Program-made: the position numbers and the translations under genes
Notes under the pieces: generated by a model
What the model saw: the letters and a program-made list of their open reading frames with translations, nothing else
Told to the model about the DNA's origin: nothing
Database searches by the model: none
Shown: piece after piece, positions 9,008 through 16,893 of the stretch
Layout of the letters: each line of letters starts with the position of its first letter
Numbering within the stretch: position 1 is the stretch's first letter
Source: Sphingobium arseniciresistens
Lineage (GTDB): Bacteria; Pseudomonadota; Alphaproteobacteria; Sphingomonadales; Sphingomonadaceae
Direction of reading: 5' to 3'
Length of the DNA: 64,000 bases
Assembly: GCA_029167225.1 (NCBI GenBank)
Contig: JARFNK010000012.1
Span: forward strand, 1 to 64,000

Positions 9008-9799
9008 TCATTCCGCCGGGGCGACTTGCGGTGCTGCCCCGGTTGGCGCCGTGGTCTCGCCGGTCGCTTTCCGTGCCCGGCTGCGCTTCGGCTTCGGTGC
9101 GGTATCCGTGGTCGCCGCAGGAGCCTTGGCGACACCGGCCTTGGTGGTCTTGCGTTTCGCCTTTTTCGCTGCGGGCTTGGGCTCGACGGCCACGGCCTTG
9201 GCGCGCGCACGACGTGCTGGTGCGGTCTTGGCCGGAGTAGCTTCGGGGTGGACGGACTCGACCGCACCGGCAATTGGGCTCGCAGGAGCTTCCTCGGCCG
9301 CTGGCGCCGAAGCGCTCTTGCGCTTGCTGCCGAGACCCAGCTTCCGGGCAACCTCGCGCCGAGCCGCAGAATAACTCGGGGCGACCAGCGGATAGCCGGC
9401 CGGGAGGCCGTATCGGGCGCGATATTCGGCTGGTGTCAGTCCATGTGTCGACAGATGTCGCTTGAGCGCCTTGTAGGGCTTGCCGTCGATGAGGCTCAAT
9501 ATCTGGTCGGGAGAGGCGAGACTTTCCTCGATGGAAACTGCGGGCTTGTATGTTGACTCGGCGGCGGCCGCCTCAGGCTCGACCTCTATTGGCGGCATGG
9601 CCGAAGGTGTTTCCGCGACACTCCTATCAGCGGGCGTAACGGGGACTTCCTTTGAGGCTGAACCGGGGCCAAGCAGGGCGCGCCGTGTCCCCTCTACGAG
9701 CGCCGGCAACTCACTGCTCGGTACGGTATTGTTCGCGAAATAGGCACTGAGCAACGTCACGGTCAAAGACATGACGCCCGAATGGTCGTTCTCGGCCAT
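9008..9799 (-). CDS. MucR/Ros-family regulator with long basic tail
   Basis: Residues 8-40 (LTVTLLSAYFANNTVPSSEL) and 85-157 (ending SYSAARREVARKLGLG) are the conserved halves of MucR/Ros regulators, H-NS-like silencers in alphaproteobacteria. Normal length is about 140 residues; this one has 263. The extra C-terminal part of about 105 residues is built of Ala, Lys, Pro and Thr, like a histone H1 tail. The zinc-finger cysteines are absent: the usual Cys in ICLEDG is Ser (ILSLIDG), while RHLSTH keeps the histidines. It probably silences or organises the element's AT-richer promoters. AAGGAAG precedes the ATG. Confidence 0.85.
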   Translation of the reverse strand: MAENDHSGVMSLTVTLLSAYFANNTVPSSELPALVEGTRRALLGPGSASKEVPVTPADRSVAETPSAMPPIEVEPEAAAAESTYKPAVSIEESLASPDQILSLIDGKPYKALKRHLSTHGLTPAEYRARYGLPAGYPLVAPSYSAARREVARKLGLGSKRKSASAPAAEEAPASPIAGAVESVHPEATPAKTAPARRARAKAVAVEPKPAAKKAKRKTTKAGVAKAPAATTDTAPKPKRSRARKATGETTAPTGAAPQVAPAE

Positions 9800-10195
9800 G
9801 CAACTTCCTTCTTCTGGGTGGAACTACCGGTCTTGAACCAGACGCACTTGCGCAACCGTAAACAAACTCGTGCCTCCGTTTGCACCGGAAGTCAAAATGG
9901 AGGGGAGGACGGTAGTCATGGGTGGCGTGGCGGCTGGGTCGCGCAGTCTCTTGTTGAGCATTCCGACGTGCGTCCAGACTGCAAGACTCCCATTGGGTCG
10001 GCTGCCACCGGCCGAGCGGACATTCCGGCCCCTTCGTCGAACTTCATGCAGCGCGCGACATCCTGGCCGATCGCATGGGCAAATACGGGCACTGCCCCCT
10101 CGACGTGTGCGGCCTCGACCGGACCTCTCCCCAAGGGAAGCCTTCCGCTCTTCGATTGAGCCGGCGGCAATCCCTTCAGCACAAGGATCAACCTC
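9800..10195. other. Intergenic region, about 400 bp
   Basis: Lies between the start of the mucR-like gene and the start of the gene at 10196, so it should hold both promoters. Open frames on both strands cross it, but none has a good start site together with plausible protein content. I see no clear terminator or repeat. Confidence 0.4.
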
Positions 10196-10846
10196 ATGCC
10201 CGAGATCATCCCGATCACGGTCTATCGGTTCGATGAGCTTTCCGAAAAGGCCAAGGACAAAGCCCGTTGCTGGTATCGCGAAACCGGCTTCGACTATGAC
10301 TGGTTCGATTGCACCTACGAGGATTTCCAGCGTGTCTGCGAAATTCTGGGCGTCGATCTGCGTACCCGAGCTGTGCCGCTCTATGGCGGCCGAACCCGGC
10401 AGGAGCCCGTCATCTACTTCACGGGCTTCTGGAGCCAGGGCGACGGTGCCTGCTTTGAGGGTAGCTATGGTTATGTAACGGGCGCCCATCGGCGCATCCG
10501 CGAATATGCGCCGCAGGACCCCGATCTGCATCGGATCGCCGACACGCTCAGGGACGTCCAGCGGCGATATTTCTACCAGCTCCGCGCCGACGCTCGCCAC
10601 AGCGGCCGGTATTACCACGAATATTGTATGACGATCTCGGTCGAACGGGACCATGCGGCCCGCAGCGACGTTGGCGACAAGGCTGAGGAGATGATCGTCG
10701 AGGCGCTTCGCGACCTGGCCCGCTGGCTCTATCGCAGCCTTCGCTCCGAATATGACTATCTGACCTCGGACGAGGCGGTCGAGCAGGCCATCGCCGCCAA
10801 CGATTATCTGTTCTGCGAGAGCGGTCGGCGCTTCCGCGGCTGCTAG
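10196..10846 (+). CDS. Phage/plasmid-type conserved protein, 216 aa
   Basis: Resembles a family found in phages and plasmids that is marked by an N-terminal ELSEKAKDKARCWYRE helix and the segment YFTGFWSQGDGACFEGSYG at about residues 79-97. Members are sometimes named antitoxin of a stability system, but I know of no experimental basis and no partner toxin is visible here. Soluble, rich in Tyr, Arg and Asp. The ATG follows ACAAGGATCAACCTC. Confidence 0.7.
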   Translation: MPEIIPITVYRFDELSEKAKDKARCWYRETGFDYDWFDCTYEDFQRVCEILGVDLRTRAVPLYGGRTRQEPVIYFTGFWSQGDGACFEGSYGYVTGAHRRIREYAPQDPDLHRIADTLRDVQRRYFYQLRADARHSGRYYHEYCMTISVERDHAARSDVGDKAEEMIVEALRDLARWLYRSLRSEYDYLTSDEAVEQAIAANDYLFCESGRRFRGC

Positions 10847-11038
10847 GCTGCCGCCGACGACGCCTTCGCGGACACGCGTTCTGAGTCGCTCTACACGCTT
10901 GCCCTGCTTCCTAACCATCAGCTGTCGAACGACGCCTCGCTCGCTGAGCCGGGCGCCCGCGTAGCCTCGCACCAGGCCGTCGGCGCGACGGACCGGACAA
11001 TCATCAACCCCTAAACTCTCCAAGGAAAGGAGCCTCCC

Positions 11039-13477
11039 ATGCTCCAGTCCCGCGATATCGTGCGTGTCTTCCGCCACGGTCACATGGCTTGCGGCATCGG
11101 TGCCGGGGCCCGCGGCTTCAACAGGGCAAATCCGCGCATCGGCAATGTCGTCGCGCGCTTCGAATGTGCGGGCGGCATCGACGTCGATCCGGGCGCCATC
11201 CGCAATTTCGAGCGGATGACCGGCGTGCCCGGCACGGTCATGGACCTGTTCGACCGCGACCAATATATCGCCTTTCACGGCCATGAGCCGCTGCCGGGCT
11301 GGAAGGAGGCCGTGCCCGCCGACATCCGCGCCGTGTTCGGGCGGCTCGACGTCTGCTTCGCCAGCTATCCCTGCAAGGGCTTTTCCGGTCTCCTTTCCAA
11401 CGCCGTCTCCAAGACCGCCAAATACCAGGCGCTCAATGCGCTGACGCTGCGCGGCATGTGGCTGACCCTCGAAGCCTATCGTGACGACCCCATTCCCATC
11501 CTGCTGTTCGAGAATGTCCCCAGGATCATGACCCGGGGCCGCTGGCTGCTCGACCAAATCACCGCTTTGCTGCGCGGCTACGGCTATCACGTCACCGAGG
11601 ATACGCACGACTGCGGCGAGATCGGCTGGCTCGCCCAATCGCGTCGGCGCTACCTTCTGATCGCGCGCCACCCCGACAAGGTACCCCCCTTCATCTATAA
11701 GCCCGCGAAGCATCCGCTGCGCGGCGTCGGTGAGGTGATCGGCAAGCTGCCGCTGCCCGGCGATCCCGCCGGCGGCGCGATGCATCGGGTGCCGGCGCTG
11801 CAATGGCGCACCTGGGTCCGGCTCGCCTTCGTGAAGGCCGGCCATGACTGGCGCAGCCTCAATGAGCTTGCCGTCGAAAACGGCTTCCTGCGCGACTACG
11901 GCATCATCCCGGAAGCCGACCTCCGGCCCAATGCCTATGGCGTCGCACGCTGGTCCGATACCTCCGGGCTCATCACCTCCGCCCGCGCGCCGGGGCAGGG
12001 ACGTTTCTCGGTTGCCGATCCGCGCCCGGTTTCGACCCGCGAGGGATCGGGCTTCCTCGGTGTGAATCTCTGGTGCGGACCGACCGGCGTCATCTCGACC
12101 CGAGGCCTTCCCACCAACGGTTCCTATAGTGTCGCCGATCCGCGGCCCGGCTATGGCGACGCGACCCATCGCCATGTCCTCGGCGTCCGGGGCTGGCATC
12201 AGGCGTCCGGCGTTCTATCGTGCAGCCCGAAGCCGACCACCGGCCCCAACGCCGTTGCGGATCCACGCCCCGGCTACAAGCCTGGCGCGCACCGCAACCT
12301 CCTCTCGGTCGCGGCCTATGCCGGCAATGCGAAGACCATAAGCGGGGCCGTCCATGTCGCCGGCGGCGCGGCAAGCGTTGCCGATCCGCGGCAGCTCTCC
12401 GGCAATCTCACCTACCAGCAATATGGCGTCCGCCCCTGGTGCGGTTCGGCTACGGCGGTGACCGCTCAATCGCTCCCTGGCGGCGGCCCCCATTCCGTAG
12501 CCGATCCCCGCATCCATGGCCGACCGCGCTTCAACAACGTCTATCGCGTGGTCCCCTTCAAGCAGGACGCGCCGGCCGTTGCTGGACCAGGCGGTCCAGG
12601 CGGTGGCCTTGCCGTAGCCGATCCCCGCGCGCCCGACGGCCGCCATGTGAACGGCAAATATCGCGTCACCGGCTTCCGCATGTCGGCAAACAGCGTCATC
12701 GGCGCGAGCACCACCGGCATGGGGGCTTTCGTCGTCGCCGATCCCCGTTGCACCTGGGGACCGAACAGCCACCGCAACAAGCTCAAGGTCGTGGCGATGT
12801 CGGGAAAAGCGCCGACCGTCACCGGCTCGGATCGCGTCGGCAGCGGCGCTATGTCGATCGCTGATCCTCGCCCCGCCTGCCTCTCCCGCGCCGAGCGGGG
12901 CAGCTATCTGACGCAAGGACATTATGGCGTCGTCTCGTGGGGCGGTGTCTCCGGGGCGATCCCGGCCTTCGCCAAGAACAATAACGGGCGCTGGTCTCTC
13001 GCTGATCCGCGGGTCGAGACGTCGCCCCGCTCTGCGGAGCCCGCCAACGATTTGGCGCTCCCGGCCGCCGACGAACGCCTCGTTGCCCGGATCATCGCAC
13101 TCGACGGCACCTGGCATCGTCCCTTCACCACACTCGAACTTGCGGCTCTCCAATCGCTGTTCGACCCGGAGGAGATCTTCATCTTCGACCCCGCGCTGGA
13201 CACCTATGTCCGCCGGTGGGAACGGAACTGGACGACGCGCGGCTTCGACCTCGAGGCCGGTTCCGACTCCACTCGACGCGAGTGGATCGGCAACGCGGTA
13301 CCCAGCGCCTCCGCCGAGAAGATGGCCGAGGAGGTCGGCGAGGCGCTTCTGCTGGCGAGCATGGGCGAGACCTTCACGCTGTCGTCGAAGGAAATCTGGG
13401 TGAAACCCCTGGCGCTCGCATTGGCCGTCAATCCCGACCAGGCAGCTTTCCAACTCGACATGGGCCGGGCAGCATGA
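11039..13477 (+). CDS. DNA (cytosine-5) methyltransferase with repeat-filled recognition region
   Basis: Residues 1-220 carry the catalytic half of C5-cytosine methyltransferases: motif I-like CGIGAGARGF (18-27), the Pro-Cys nucleophile in SYPCKGFSG (PC at 111-112), motif VI ENV (158-160) and motif VIII QSRRRYLLIAR (200-210). The C-terminal motif X block WIGNAVPSASAEKMAEEVG is at about 749-767. Between motifs VIII and X, where the target-recognition domain should be, lie nine repeats of about 40 residues ending in ADPR. At 812 residues it is much longer than usual (about 330-450). No restriction enzyme lies next to it, so it looks like an orphan methylase for self-protection. AAGGAAAGGAG precedes the ATG and the stop overlaps the next gene. 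Confidence 0.85.
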   Translation: MLQSRDIVRVFRHGHMACGIGAGARGFNRANPRIGNVVARFECAGGIDVDPGAIRNFERMTGVPGTVMDLFDRDQYIAFHGHEPLPGWKEAVPADIRAVFGRLDVCFASYPCKGFSGLLSNAVSKTAKYQALNALTLRGMWLTLEAYRDDPIPILLFENVPRIMTRGRWLLDQITALLRGYGYHVTEDTHDCGEIGWLAQSRRRYLLIARHPDKVPPFIYKPAKHPLRGVGEVIGKLPLPGDPAGGAMHRVPALQWRTWVRLAFVKAGHDWRSLNELAVENGFLRDYGIIPEADLRPNAYGVARWSDTSGLITSARAPGQGRFSVADPRPVSTREGSGFLGVNLWCGPTGVISTRGLPTNGSYSVADPRPGYGDATHRHVLGVRGWHQASGVLSCSPKPTTGPNAVADPRPGYKPGAHRNLLSVAAYAGNAKTISGAVHVAGGAASVADPRQLSGNLTYQQYGVRPWCGSATAVTAQSLPGGGPHSVADPRIHGRPRFNNVYRVVPFKQDAPAVAGPGGPGGGLAVADPRAPDGRHVNGKYRVTGFRMSANSVIGASTTGMGAFVVADPRCTWGPNSHRNKLKVVAMSGKAPTVTGSDRVGSGAMSIADPRPACLSRAERGSYLTQGHYGVVSWGGVSGAIPAFAKNNNGRWSLADPRVETSPRSAEPANDLALPAADERLVARIIALDGTWHRPFTTLELAALQSLFDPEEIFIFDPALDTYVRRWERNWTTRGFDLEAGSDSTRREWIGNAVPSASAEKMAEEVGEALLLASMGETFTLSSKEIWVKPLALALAVNPDQAAFQLDMGRAA
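11936..13012 (+). repeat. Nine-unit coding repeat within the methyltransferase
   Basis: The repeat anchor (V/I/L)ADPR begins at residues 325, 365, 406, 447, 487, 526, 566, 607 and 654, so the spacing is 39-41 residues except the last (47). Each unit reads roughly as Y-G-V-x-x-W, then a Ser/Thr-Val/Ile pair about 8 residues later, a Gly-rich turn, and S-V-A-D-P-R. The DNA has diverged between units, so the array is old and kept by selection rather than freshly amplified. Confidence 0.85.
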
Positions 13478-13983
13478 ACGCCCGGTCAAACCGCGCCGAG
13501 GTTCGTAACCCCATATTGGCGCTTCCTGCGGTCAAGGCGCTGCAATCGCTCGATCCCCAAACCCGGTCGCTGTTGGCCGCCCTGTTGAAGGATCTCCAAA
13601 ACGATGCCCGCGCTCGCGCCCAGAAAAGCTGGGACAGCCGCAAGCCTCCGCTCGCCGCTTACTGGGCTGCCGTGGGCGTGTATGCAGGCCATGTCGCCAA
13701 GGCTCTGCGCCCGCGCAAATCGCAACGCCGCCGGGCCCTGACCTTCACGATCCGCCAGCCGGGCTATCCCGACCTTCCCGCAGCCAACTGGGCCGACGCC
13801 TCTCACCTCCACTGCCGGCGCCGCGAGCGATCCGGCCTCGGCGCGAGTGGATTCCCGGAGGGGCATGTGCTCGTCGACGACGTACCGATCGCACGCATCA
13901 GCTACAATGGCTGTATCTGGCCGCTCGGCGCCTGGTCCGCCGATATGCAGCCCATCTACGACAATCGGAATACTGGCATCTGA
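13474..13983 (+). CDS. Hypothetical protein, 169 aa, coupled to the methyltransferase
   Basis: The ATG at 13474 overlaps the methyltransferase stop (ATGA), so the two are probably made together. Unknown family. The centre is basic (KALRPRKSQRRRALTF, about 85-100), followed by a segment that may form a small beta domain. The tight coupling suggests a helper role for the methylase, which is inference only. Confidence 0.65.
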   Translation: MNARSNRAEVRNPILALPAVKALQSLDPQTRSLLAALLKDLQNDARARAQKSWDSRKPPLAAYWAAVGVYAGHVAKALRPRKSQRRRALTFTIRQPGYPDLPAANWADASHLHCRRRERSGLGASGFPEGHVLVDDVPIARISYNGCIWPLGAWSADMQPIYDNRNTGI

Positions 13984-14145
13984 ACTCTCCTCGCCGCCGA
14001 CGTGGGAGCAGAGCGGGGGGTAATGGGCGGTGTCCCGGAAAGCCTCCCGGACTGACGCCTTTCCCAATCCTCCCTGACCGCTGCGGCAAGTGCCCGGCCA
14101 GCTCCGGCCGGTCCCGCGGCGTGCCGGCCCACCCGGGAACATGCC

Positions 14146-14949
14146 ATGCCCTCCCACCAAAGCCATGTCGCGGCGATCAGCAAGCTATTCCGGTCCTGTC
14201 AGTATCGCTACGACCTCCATAATCTCTTCGCAGATTGCATGGAGGCGATCGCGATCGCCCTTTCCAATGCTGTCGATCTCAAGCACCGCGAGAAGCGCGA
14301 GAAGCGCTATCTGGAAATCGTCGGCCGCTATGACCGCGACATCGTCGAGACTTTCCCCAAGATACTAGCTGAGGTCGTTTCCGCCCTTGAAGCGGAACCC
14401 GGTGATGTTCTCGGGACGGTCTATGGTGAGCTTGAACTGCACAATGTGGCACGCGGCCAGTTCTTCACGCCTTATATCCTCTGCCAAACCATGGCGCAGG
14501 CTATCATCGGCAGCCGTGAATCGCTGCTCGAACTCATAGAGCGCAACGGTTTCGTCAGCGCGATGGAACCAGCCTGTGGCGCCGGCTCCCTGATCATCGC
14601 CCTTGCCGAGGCCATGCGCCAGGAGGGTGTCAACTATCAGCAGCATCTGCACGTGACGGCCATCGATATCGACACGCGCGCCGTTCACATGGCCTATGTC
14701 CAGTTCACCCTGATGCATATCCCCGCGGTGGTGGTCGTCGGCAACTCACTGTCGATGGAAATGCGCGACCATTGGTATACGCCGGCTCATATTCTCGGCG
14801 GCTGGAGCGCCCGGCTGTCGCGCCGCGACGCCGAAGCCGCCGCCCAACGGCTCTTGAATCCGCCGGCAACGCCTGAGACGGCATTTGAACCGGCCGATCC
14901 CCGCCGGGCCGACACCACCGGCACCCCGAGGCAATTGAGCCTCTTCTAA
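14146..14949 (+). CDS. N6-adenine methylase-like protein without motif IV
   Basis: Has the HsdM-like motif X RGQFFTP (about 101-107) and motif I MEPACGAGSLI (about 140-150), so it should bind S-adenosylmethionine. The catalytic (N/D)PP(Y/F) motif expected after the fourth strand is not visible; the segment there reads GNSLSMEMRDHWYTPAH. The last five residues are QLSLF, the consensus of beta-sliding-clamp-binding peptides. With 267 residues it is short for an HsdM protein. It could be a catalytically dead regulator, an enzyme with an unusual motif IV, or a clamp-tethered methylase acting on newly replicated DNA. Confidence 0.7.
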   Translation: MPSHQSHVAAISKLFRSCQYRYDLHNLFADCMEAIAIALSNAVDLKHREKREKRYLEIVGRYDRDIVETFPKILAEVVSALEAEPGDVLGTVYGELELHNVARGQFFTPYILCQTMAQAIIGSRESLLELIERNGFVSAMEPACGAGSLIIALAEAMRQEGVNYQQHLHVTAIDIDTRAVHMAYVQFTLMHIPAVVVVGNSLSMEMRDHWYTPAHILGGWSARLSRRDAEAAAQRLLNPPATPETAFEPADPRRADTTGTPRQLSLF

Positions 14950-15022
14950 TTCCCTCGGTCACGCGCGTTTGCCTGGTCGCTCCGGGCGAGCAGCCTGATC
15001 GTCCAGCCCTAAGGAGCTTCTC

Positions 15023-15499
15023 ATGACCGAACCCGACGACGATATGTGGCGCGCCCTTGTCGATTTCCGCGCGCGCCATGGCCGCCGCTGGAAAGACCAG
15101 CTGTCGATGAAATGGATGAACGGCCAGGACGAGTCCGAGCCGCTCGGCGGTTCGCTCCGTCGCGTCCGCAACCATCTCGGTCCGTCCTGGCTTTGCGACC
15201 TCGAAAAGTCGATCCTCGATGCGGCCGAACGGCGTCTCGCCAATCTCGCCAAGCTTCCCGAAATGTGCGCCGCCCATCTACCGGGCACTGACGAACCCAT
15301 CGTCATCAAGCGCGGTGAGAAGGGGTATTGGCCCATGCCTGACGGAATGACGATCGAAGCCATCAACGCGACATTCGACGCGACTCCGGCCCAGATCACC
15401 GCCATGCAGGCCGGTTCCATGTTCGGTTGGGATGTCCCCGGCGCCGACCCCGATCGATATGATGCCGATGGGAACCTCCTTCATTCGGCCAGGCGGTAG
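15023..15499 (+). CDS. Hypothetical protein, 158 aa
   Basis: Good AAGGAG ribosome binding site. The N-terminal part (RALVDFRARHGRRWKDQLSM) resembles a small basic helical domain; the C-terminal third is acidic. Similar proteins occur in plasmids and elements of this bacterial group, as far as I can recall, without known function. Confidence 0.65.
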   Translation: MTEPDDDMWRALVDFRARHGRRWKDQLSMKWMNGQDESEPLGGSLRRVRNHLGPSWLCDLEKSILDAAERRLANLAKLPEMCAAHLPGTDEPIVIKRGEKGYWPMPDGMTIEAINATFDATPAQITAMQAGSMFGWDVPGADPDRYDADGNLLHSARR

Positions 15500-15529
15500 C
15501 TTCCCGACGACCGCACATGGATTGTTTCG

Positions 15530-15558
15530 TTGAATTATTCTCGAAAGCTCTCTATATG
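15530..15558 (+). promoter_or_regulatory. Sigma-70-type promoter of the RES/Xre pair
   Basis: TTGAAT (15530-15535) and TATATG (15553-15558) with a 17-base spacer, 25 bases upstream of the chosen antitoxin start. It lies inside the longest possible reading frame, which argues for the ATG at 15583. Confidence 0.6.
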
Positions 15559-15582
15559 AAACTCACTAAACGAGGGCCTGAT

Positions 15583-16164
15583 ATGCCGCGCCACGCAACC
15601 ACCGCTACCGTCGATATCGATCGCGTCCTGCGCGATCGCATCATGGCCAGCGCCGACCGCATCATCAAGATGATGCCGCTCGCTGCCAAGACCGCCGCCA
15701 TCAGCAGCGTCGACGTGACCGCGCTCGTGCTCAACATCGCGCGCGGCATTCCCGCGGTTGAAGCCGATGACCCGGATGAGGCCGAGGAGATCACCAACGC
15801 GATCGCCTTCAAGCGCCGCATGATCGAGCAGGCCGGAGGCGTTTTCGATGCCGAGGCTGTCCGCAAGCTTCTGAGGCACAAGACCGTTCAGGCCGTCTAC
15901 AAAGCCGCGCGGGACCGCAGGCTGCTGATGATCGAGGACAACGGCGCAAAGCTGTTCCCCGCGTTCCAGTTCGATGGCGATACCATTCGATCCGCGATCC
16001 CGCGCCTCCTGGCTGCTGTTCCCGGCGTGAGCGGCTGGACGCTCCTTCAGTTTCTCGTGAGCGGCGATGAGGGGCTCGGCGAGGAACGGCCCATCGATCT
16101 CATCAAAGCGGACGAGGCGGATGTTGCTCGCGTTATTCGCTTTGCCCAGACGCTGAACGACTGA
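15583..16164 (+). CDS. Xre/MbcA/ParS-type antitoxin
   Basis: The 193-residue protein ends in a toxin-binding domain typical of antitoxins of RES toxins (GWTLLQFLVSGDEGLGEE, then PIDLIKADEADVARVI). It sits two bases before a RES-domain gene in the usual antitoxin-toxin order. The central helical part would mediate dimerization and DNA binding, so autorepression of the promoter at 15530 is likely. Starts at 15517 and 15556 are in frame but would place the promoter within the coding region; GAGGGCC precedes 15583. Confidence 0.75.
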   Translation: MPRHATTATVDIDRVLRDRIMASADRIIKMMPLAAKTAAISSVDVTALVLNIARGIPAVEADDPDEAEEITNAIAFKRRMIEQAGGVFDAEAVRKLLRHKTVQAVYKAARDRRLLMIEDNGAKLFPAFQFDGDTIRSAIPRLLAAVPGVSGWTLLQFLVSGDEGLGEERPIDLIKADEADVARVIRFAQTLND

Positions 16165-16166
16165 GC

Positions 16167-16754
16167 ATGACCAGCCGAGGCGCAATGCCGGTAGCAACCA
16201 TCGCTGCCGGCCAGGTCCTGCATCGCGTTCACGACGCCACCGTCGCGGCACGCTGGTATGGGCGCAAGGACGGGACATGGCGCTGGGACGATCCCGCCGG
16301 AACCTATGGTGTCCTCTATCTCGGCAAGACCCAAGTCGGTCCCTTCGTGGAAAGTCTGTTGCGAAACCCCGGCGATCCCGATGTTCTGCTGGACCGCGTG
16401 CAGCGCAAGCGCGCCGCGACCTTCACCACGACCAGAACCCTGCGGCTCGCGAAGCTGCACGGCCCCGGCCTCGCATGGTTCAGGACGACGGCCGCCGGCG
16501 TAGCCGCCGACTTCGATCCTGCCGCGAACCCCGGCGGCTACGACACCTCGCAGCGCATTTCGGCGATGGTCCACGCCGACACCCATCTCGACGGCATCCA
16601 ATACCGCTCCCGCTTCGATTCCGACCAGCTCTGCGTGGCCCTCTTCGAACGTGCCGACGCCGCGATACGAAGCACGAGTGAAGGGACGCCCATCGACAAG
16701 GCATGGGTCAAGGCGCTGCTCAAGCCCAGGGGCTACCGCCTGATCGAATTCTGA
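16167..16754 (+). CDS. RES-domain toxin (NAD+-degrading family)
   Basis: Residues 15-70 match the RES domain: LHRVHD with the conserved Arg, then RWDDPAGTYGVLYLG and a downstream Glu (PFVESLL). RES toxins of RES-Xre systems degrade NAD+ by phosphorolysis in the cytosol; the antitoxin upstream neutralises them. The 195-residue length is normal. In a mobile element the pair probably stabilises maintenance of the element. Confidence 0.8.
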   Translation: MTSRGAMPVATIAAGQVLHRVHDATVAARWYGRKDGTWRWDDPAGTYGVLYLGKTQVGPFVESLLRNPGDPDVLLDRVQRKRAATFTTTRTLRLAKLHGPGLAWFRTTAAGVAADFDPAANPGGYDTSQRISAMVHADTHLDGIQYRSRFDSDQLCVALFERADAAIRSTSEGTPIDKAWVKALLKPRGYRLIEF

Positions 16755-16893
16755 GCGTTATCAGGGCCGCGAGACCATGCACCATGGTCCCGGCAACCTC
16801 GCCATTCTTCCCGTGGAGGGGAGGGGGGCGGGAGGGGGTGAGGCGCGCGGCTGAGGACCGGCACGCGCACAGCCAGCCTCCCGGAGAACCTCC

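Noticed and set aside
10075-10236. A short plus-strand frame starting MGKYGHCPLDVCGLDR
   Set aside because: The first residues look protein-like, but the frame runs into the start of the gene at 10196 and has no ribosome binding site.
9824-12199. A 791-codon open frame on the minus strand
   Set aside because: It is a shadow of the high-GC methyltransferase gene: it lies opposite intact methyltransferase motifs, has no ribosome binding site and its composition is that of an antisense frame.
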